From Phycisphaeraceae bacterium (GTDB taxonomy: Bacteria; Planctomycetota; Phycisphaerae; Phycisphaerales; Phycisphaeraceae), in the NCBI GenBank assembly GCA_020831765.1, contig JAFIFY010000107.1:1-48248 (forward strand): 48,248 bases of DNA, in the 5' to 3' direction. Within the stretch, counting starts at the first letter, position 1. Every line of letters begins with the position of its first letter. The position numbers and the translations under genes were made by a program. Of the stretch, positions 45,237 through 48,248 are shown one piece after another. Under the pieces are notes generated by a model. It searched no databases. It saw only the letters and a program-made list of their open reading frames with translations, and was not told the origin of the DNA.

Positions 45237-45926
45237 TCAACGTCGGCGCAACAGAACCAACCCGCCCAAGGCCGCGAGTGCAAGTGAAGCGGGCTCGGGT
45301 ATCTGGTAGCTGTAAACCGCCTGAAACCCCGAGGGGGTGACACCGAAAAAGTCCGGACCGGCCGGGGAGTTCATGCCATCGCTGAAACCGAAGCCACCGG
45401 CGAAGAACTCGGATTCCGATGGCGTTGACACCCAGTCCTCGCCGTTACCATTGAGGATTGATGTCACCAATGTCCATGGGCTGACTCGATCGGGATCCTC
45501 GACAATGAATGCGAACAGGGAGAAGCTGATCCCATAACCGGTGACCGTCCCATCAAAGTCCGGTTCGACCATGTCATCGACATCGGACTCTTGAAAGATT
45601 GCCCCACCGTCAATCGTTTCCAGTCGCACGACGATGCTTCGCTGATCACCGACGGTCTCAACCGAACTGCTTACCCGCATGGGTGAACCCAGTGAACCCA
45701 GCGGGCTGAGATCGAGCGGAGGATCGCCAAGCTGATACGGCACCCATCCGAAGACAGGAAATTCCATCATGTCCTCGTCCGGATCATCGGTCGGCTCAAA
45801 GCTCACTTCCAGCGTGACATCGATCAACATTGAAGCGCCGATCGGGGCCGCCGATGCCGTCCCGATCAGACCCAGACTCATCGCCGAGACCAAGAGAGGG
45901 GTCACACCCCTGTTCAACTCAAGCAT
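45237..45926 (-). CDS. PEP-CTERM sorted exported protein
   Basis: The 229-residue protein has a signal peptide (TPLLVSAMSLGLIGTASA). It ends with IPEPASLALAALGGLVLLRRR, the full PEP-CTERM signal: Pro-Glu-Pro, a hydrophobic helix and an arginine cluster. It is thus cut and handled by an exosortase, probably at the cell surface or in a matrix. The middle is acidic beta-type sequence with no recognised domain. AAGGAG lies 7 nt before the ATG. No exosortase gene is in the window. Confidence 0.92.
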   Translation of the reverse strand: MLELNRGVTPLLVSAMSLGLIGTASAAPIGASMLIDVTLEVSFEPTDDPDEDMMEFPVFGWVPYQLGDPPLDLSPLGSLGSPMRVSSSVETVGDQRSIVVRLETIDGGAIFQESDVDDMVEPDFDGTVTGYGISFSLFAFIVEDPDRVSPWTLVTSILNGNGEDWVSTPSESEFFAGGFGFSDGMNSPAGPDFFGVTPSGFQAVYSYQIPEPASLALAALGGLVLLRRR

Positions 45927-46296
45927 CGCTCTACTCCTTCCCTGCCAAAAAACTCAACACTCTCACAACAAAGCCGCGGGAGACCGCACATGGATTCCAC
46001 ATGGCACAATATCGCCGCCGGCCATCACCATGACCAGCGCCAAGCTTACAAATACCGTTGAAATAATTCTCTCAATTACCCTGATTCCCCATCTTCCCGA
46101 GGATTCGAGCTCCTGACGAGCTTCCCACGCATCGATCTGTACAACTATGCGCACGATAGGCAGTTTGTCAACCTGGCGGTCCGCTATTCAAGCGAACATT
46201 CAACAGCCCGACACCCCGCGCCTCCGCAAGCGGTCGGAGATCCAGCTTGAGTGCGTGGATTACCATGCCCCCGGACGCCGTGCTTGCCCTGAAGCC
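45927..46296. other. 370-bp gap between PEP-CTERM gene and metallophosphoesterase
   Basis: The first part (45940-46090) is AT-richer and probably contains promoter sequence of the PEP-CTERM gene. An open frame allows the metallophosphoesterase to begin as far up as 46147, so part may be coding. No RNA gene or repeat seen. Confidence 0.35.
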
Positions 46297-47265
46297 ATGG
46301 CACGGGATAATGGACACTTTCAATGGCCATCCAGCGATACCGGCATGCTTGACCCGATTGCCCTGAGTTTTCCTCGATTGCCCGGCTCATGCCAGGGGCT
46401 GCGGGTGGCTCATCTTTCGGACCTGCATCTGCATCATCCTCGCCGCGCTCGCAGGATGATCAACCTGATCATCGATCGCCTGGCGCCGACGAAGCTCGAT
46501 CTGGTGGCATTGACCGGCGATTACATGGACAAGCCGGGTGATGAGCCTCTGGCCCTGGAGTTTTTCGAAGCCCTGGAACGACGGGTTCGGCCACGGTTGG
46601 GCTTCCACGCGGTGCTGGGCAATCATGATTCGCCTGAACTTCGCCGGCGCCTGATCGCCCAATGCCCGTGGCTGAACATTCTGGACAACCAGGCCAAGCC
46701 GCTGATCGAAGGCTCTTCGATGATCATTGCCGGACTGGATGGCGACATCACCCGCGAGGCCGACCCGATGGCACTGATGGCGTCGATGACCGGGCTGCCA
46801 AGCCACACGGAGCGGGAACCGGGAGCGACCCCACGTCGCGAGTCCGGTCCCCCGTCGCTTTCCACCGGTCCGGACCCGCAGTCCGGGCGTGAGCAGATCA
46901 TGCCCACCGCGCAACGGCCAGATGCCCGGCGCCATTCCTTCATCCTGCTTCTTGCCCATCATCCCACCTGGCTTCCCATCGCCGCCGATCTGGACATCGA
47001 TCTGATGCTCAGCGGTCACACCCACGGCGGGCAGATTCGCTTTCCCGGCAAGCGGGCGATCTACAACTCGACTGACTTTCCCCTGCGCTTCTCGGCCGGC
47101 CTGCTCCGACACCAGAACACCCTCGCCGTGGTAACCCGGGGGATCGGTGAAACCGCGCTGCCCATGCGAATCTTCTGCCCTCGCCAAGTACCCATGCTGA
47201 CCTGCAATCACGGCCCATTACCGGGGCAGTTCACCCACCAGGTGGTCAACCTCCAGCCTTGGTGA
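46297..47265 (+). CDS. Metallophosphoesterase (YaeI-like, calcineurin-type)
   Basis: The product (322 aa from this start) has all motifs of calcineurin-like phosphoesterases: HLSDLHLHH (D-x-H, about 39-47), LTGDYMD (about 73), GNHD (about 107), LLAHHPTW and SGHTHGGQIRFPG. These residues bind a two-metal centre that cleaves phosphomono- or diesters. The ending, RGIGETALPMRIFCPRQVP, resembles the E. coli YaeI / UDP-diacylglucosamine phosphodiesterase-like group, but no signal anchor is seen at the N-terminus. A hydrophilic insert of about 50 residues (PSHTEREPGATPRRESGPP and on) lies before the His motif. The start is uncertain: ATG at 46147, 46297 and 46345 are all possible and none has a good ribosome site. 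Confidence 0.83.
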   Translation: MARDNGHFQWPSSDTGMLDPIALSFPRLPGSCQGLRVAHLSDLHLHHPRRARRMINLIIDRLAPTKLDLVALTGDYMDKPGDEPLALEFFEALERRVRPRLGFHAVLGNHDSPELRRRLIAQCPWLNILDNQAKPLIEGSSMIIAGLDGDITREADPMALMASMTGLPSHTEREPGATPRRESGPPSLSTGPDPQSGREQIMPTAQRPDARRHSFILLLAHHPTWLPIAADLDIDLMLSGHTHGGQIRFPGKRAIYNSTDFPLRFSAGLLRHQNTLAVVTRGIGETALPMRIFCPRQVPMLTCNHGPLPGQFTHQVVNLQPW

Positions 47266-47331
47266 TCGCGCCGGATGCATGCCCACACGCACCCGGTCCA
47301 TGAACTGAACCATCGAGCGGATCGAAACGTG

Positions 47332-48126
47332 TCATTCATGCCGCGCTGCGCTGGATTCGGCACCCCACGGATATTCCCGCTGATTGAGAAGCGCCGTTAG
47401 CAGCGCTTCACGACGATACGGCACCATCTCCTCGAGCATCCTCGCAAAACCCCGCCACTGTTCAAGCGCAAAGGCGATCGGCGAGGTTCCACAACGGCGG
47501 ATCAACGCGCCCCGGCAAAGCAGATGGACACTCAGGAGCGATGCGAACATCAGCCTCAGCCGCCAACGTCGAAGATTGCGGCGAACGAAGTTGAAGTCGG
47601 CGAACTCAGCGGTCAGCCATTCGCTGAGAAACTGTCGATGGCCGTCCAGTTCGCGACGCAGGTCGCGCATGAGCGTTCGGGTCAGATCATCGTCGGCGGC
47701 GCTGTACCTTTCCACGGCTTCCATCAATCCCGATCGGATCAGACCCAACAGCAGAACCCGGGACAGTTCGAAGCGAACGCCCAATCGGCAACGCAATGCC
47801 CGAAACCGAACCCTGAGATTCCCTTCAGGCTCCCGGACACGCGCGGTACCGCTCCACTTGCCCAGCAGATGCTCGTGGTGATCGGCTTCGCGCACCATCA
47901 GGCGGACGGCCTGAACCCAGGCCGGATCGCATCGGGCACGATCGGCCAGGCGACGAGTCAGCCAGGCGCGATCCTGACTGCTCCAGGCGGGCAAAGCCAA
48001 CGCAAGCGCCTGGCTCAACCGCGTACCGATCGCACGCGGCGGCCAACGGAACTTCGGGCGCAGGTGACGGCTCTGGAGGAAGTGAAACAGCCAGTAACGG
48101 CTACGGCTCCATTCCTTCTCACTCAT
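47332..48126 (-). CDS. Unknown helical protein, possibly ferritin-like
   Basis: The 264-residue protein is not firmly recognised. It is rich in Arg, Leu and acidic residues and should be all-helical. Two helices carry acid/His pairs, VREADHHEHLLGKW and RRELDGHRQFLSEWL, with an acidic helix between (MEAVERYSAADDDLTR). That spacing is reminiscent of the four-helix di-iron ferritin-like fold, although the second pair is E-x3-H instead of the usual E-x2-H. ATG 48126 is chosen (GAGAGG about 9 nt upstream); the frame extends to 48171. The gene is convergent with the metallophosphoesterase. No neighbour explains it. Confidence 0.65.
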   Translation of the reverse strand: MSEKEWSRSRYWLFHFLQSRHLRPKFRWPPRAIGTRLSQALALALPAWSSQDRAWLTRRLADRARCDPAWVQAVRLMVREADHHEHLLGKWSGTARVREPEGNLRVRFRALRCRLGVRFELSRVLLLGLIRSGLMEAVERYSAADDDLTRTLMRDLRRELDGHRQFLSEWLTAEFADFNFVRRNLRRWRLRLMFASLLSVHLLCRGALIRRCGTSPIAFALEQWRGFARMLEEMVPYRREALLTALLNQREYPWGAESSAARHE

Positions 48127-48248
48127 GATCAGGCCTCTCCCCCGAGACCGGAATCGCCGCTGGGTAAACACATGGAAAGCGAGATCATTCTACGATGGTC
48201 CTCAGCGCCGCCCGGAAATGTCCCAAACCCAGGGCAAACGCATGTAGC

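Overview
The window looks like a piece of a Planctomycetota chromosome, most likely class Phycisphaerae and probably marine. The pointers are: two giant secreted proteins with the planctomycete LEPR-XLL N-terminal motif and type I dockerin repeats, a PEP-CTERM protein, a prepilin-like protein with a planctomycete-style C-terminus, a small phosphatidylserine decarboxylase, and GC-rich DNA with many genes for using polysaccharides. The taxonomic call is inference from family content. No rRNA, tRNA, CRISPR array or phage module was found.

Layout. 1-1438: the right end of one IS1634-like element, a 108-bp spacer, then a second, internally deleted copy in the same orientation. 1623-2342: the 3' third of a sulfatase gene, ruined by three frameshifts and a stop. 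2340-4816: a divergent pair, a secreted PQQ-type sugar dehydrogenase and an aldo/keto reductase. 4856-10198 (all minus): prepilin-like protein, GalU-type nucleotidyltransferase, glucuronokinase-like GHMP kinase and a secreted heparinase II/III-like lyase. 10581-15173 (minus): a 1530-residue exported TPR/PQQ-propeller protein. 15885-19785 (plus): secreted agarase-like glycoside hydrolase, Tat-exported TIM-barrel isomerase-like protein, and an exported alpha/beta-hydrolase-like protein. 20008-31791 (minus): two tandem paralogous LEPR-XLL/PKD/Calx-beta/dockerin giants. 32263-38930: membrane-anchored HTH protein, phosphatidylserine decarboxylase, QueG (minus), LemA, M48 protease and a PmtA-like methyltransferase. 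38990-43976 (minus): a NifA/NtrC-type sigma-54 activator and, upstream of it, a bifunctional fucokinase/GDP-fucose pyrophosphorylase. 44100-48126: a divergent cation/Ca2+ exchanger-like protein, a PEP-CTERM protein, a metallophosphoesterase and an unknown, possibly ferritin-like, protein.

How the genes may work together. Much of the first 20 kb could serve breakdown of a complex, probably sulfated and uronate-containing polysaccharide: lyase, glycoside hydrolase, sulfatase remnant, isomerase and sugar oxidoreductases. Two salvage routes turn free sugars into nucleotide sugars: glucuronokinase plus a GalU-like enzyme (perhaps to UDP-glucuronate), and Fkp (L-fucose to GDP-fucose). Whether these feed surface glycans is inference. 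Housekeeping functions (queuosine, phospholipids, LemA/M48) fill the 32-39 kb stretch.

The most unusual structure is the LEPR-XLL pair. The two genes share their N-terminal propeller, dockerin and a C-terminal tail with a 67-bp stretch of perfect DNA identity, while the modules between differ. One of them also carries two copies of a roughly 240-residue domain I do not recognise. I see no sign of a defence or other clearly new multi-gene system.
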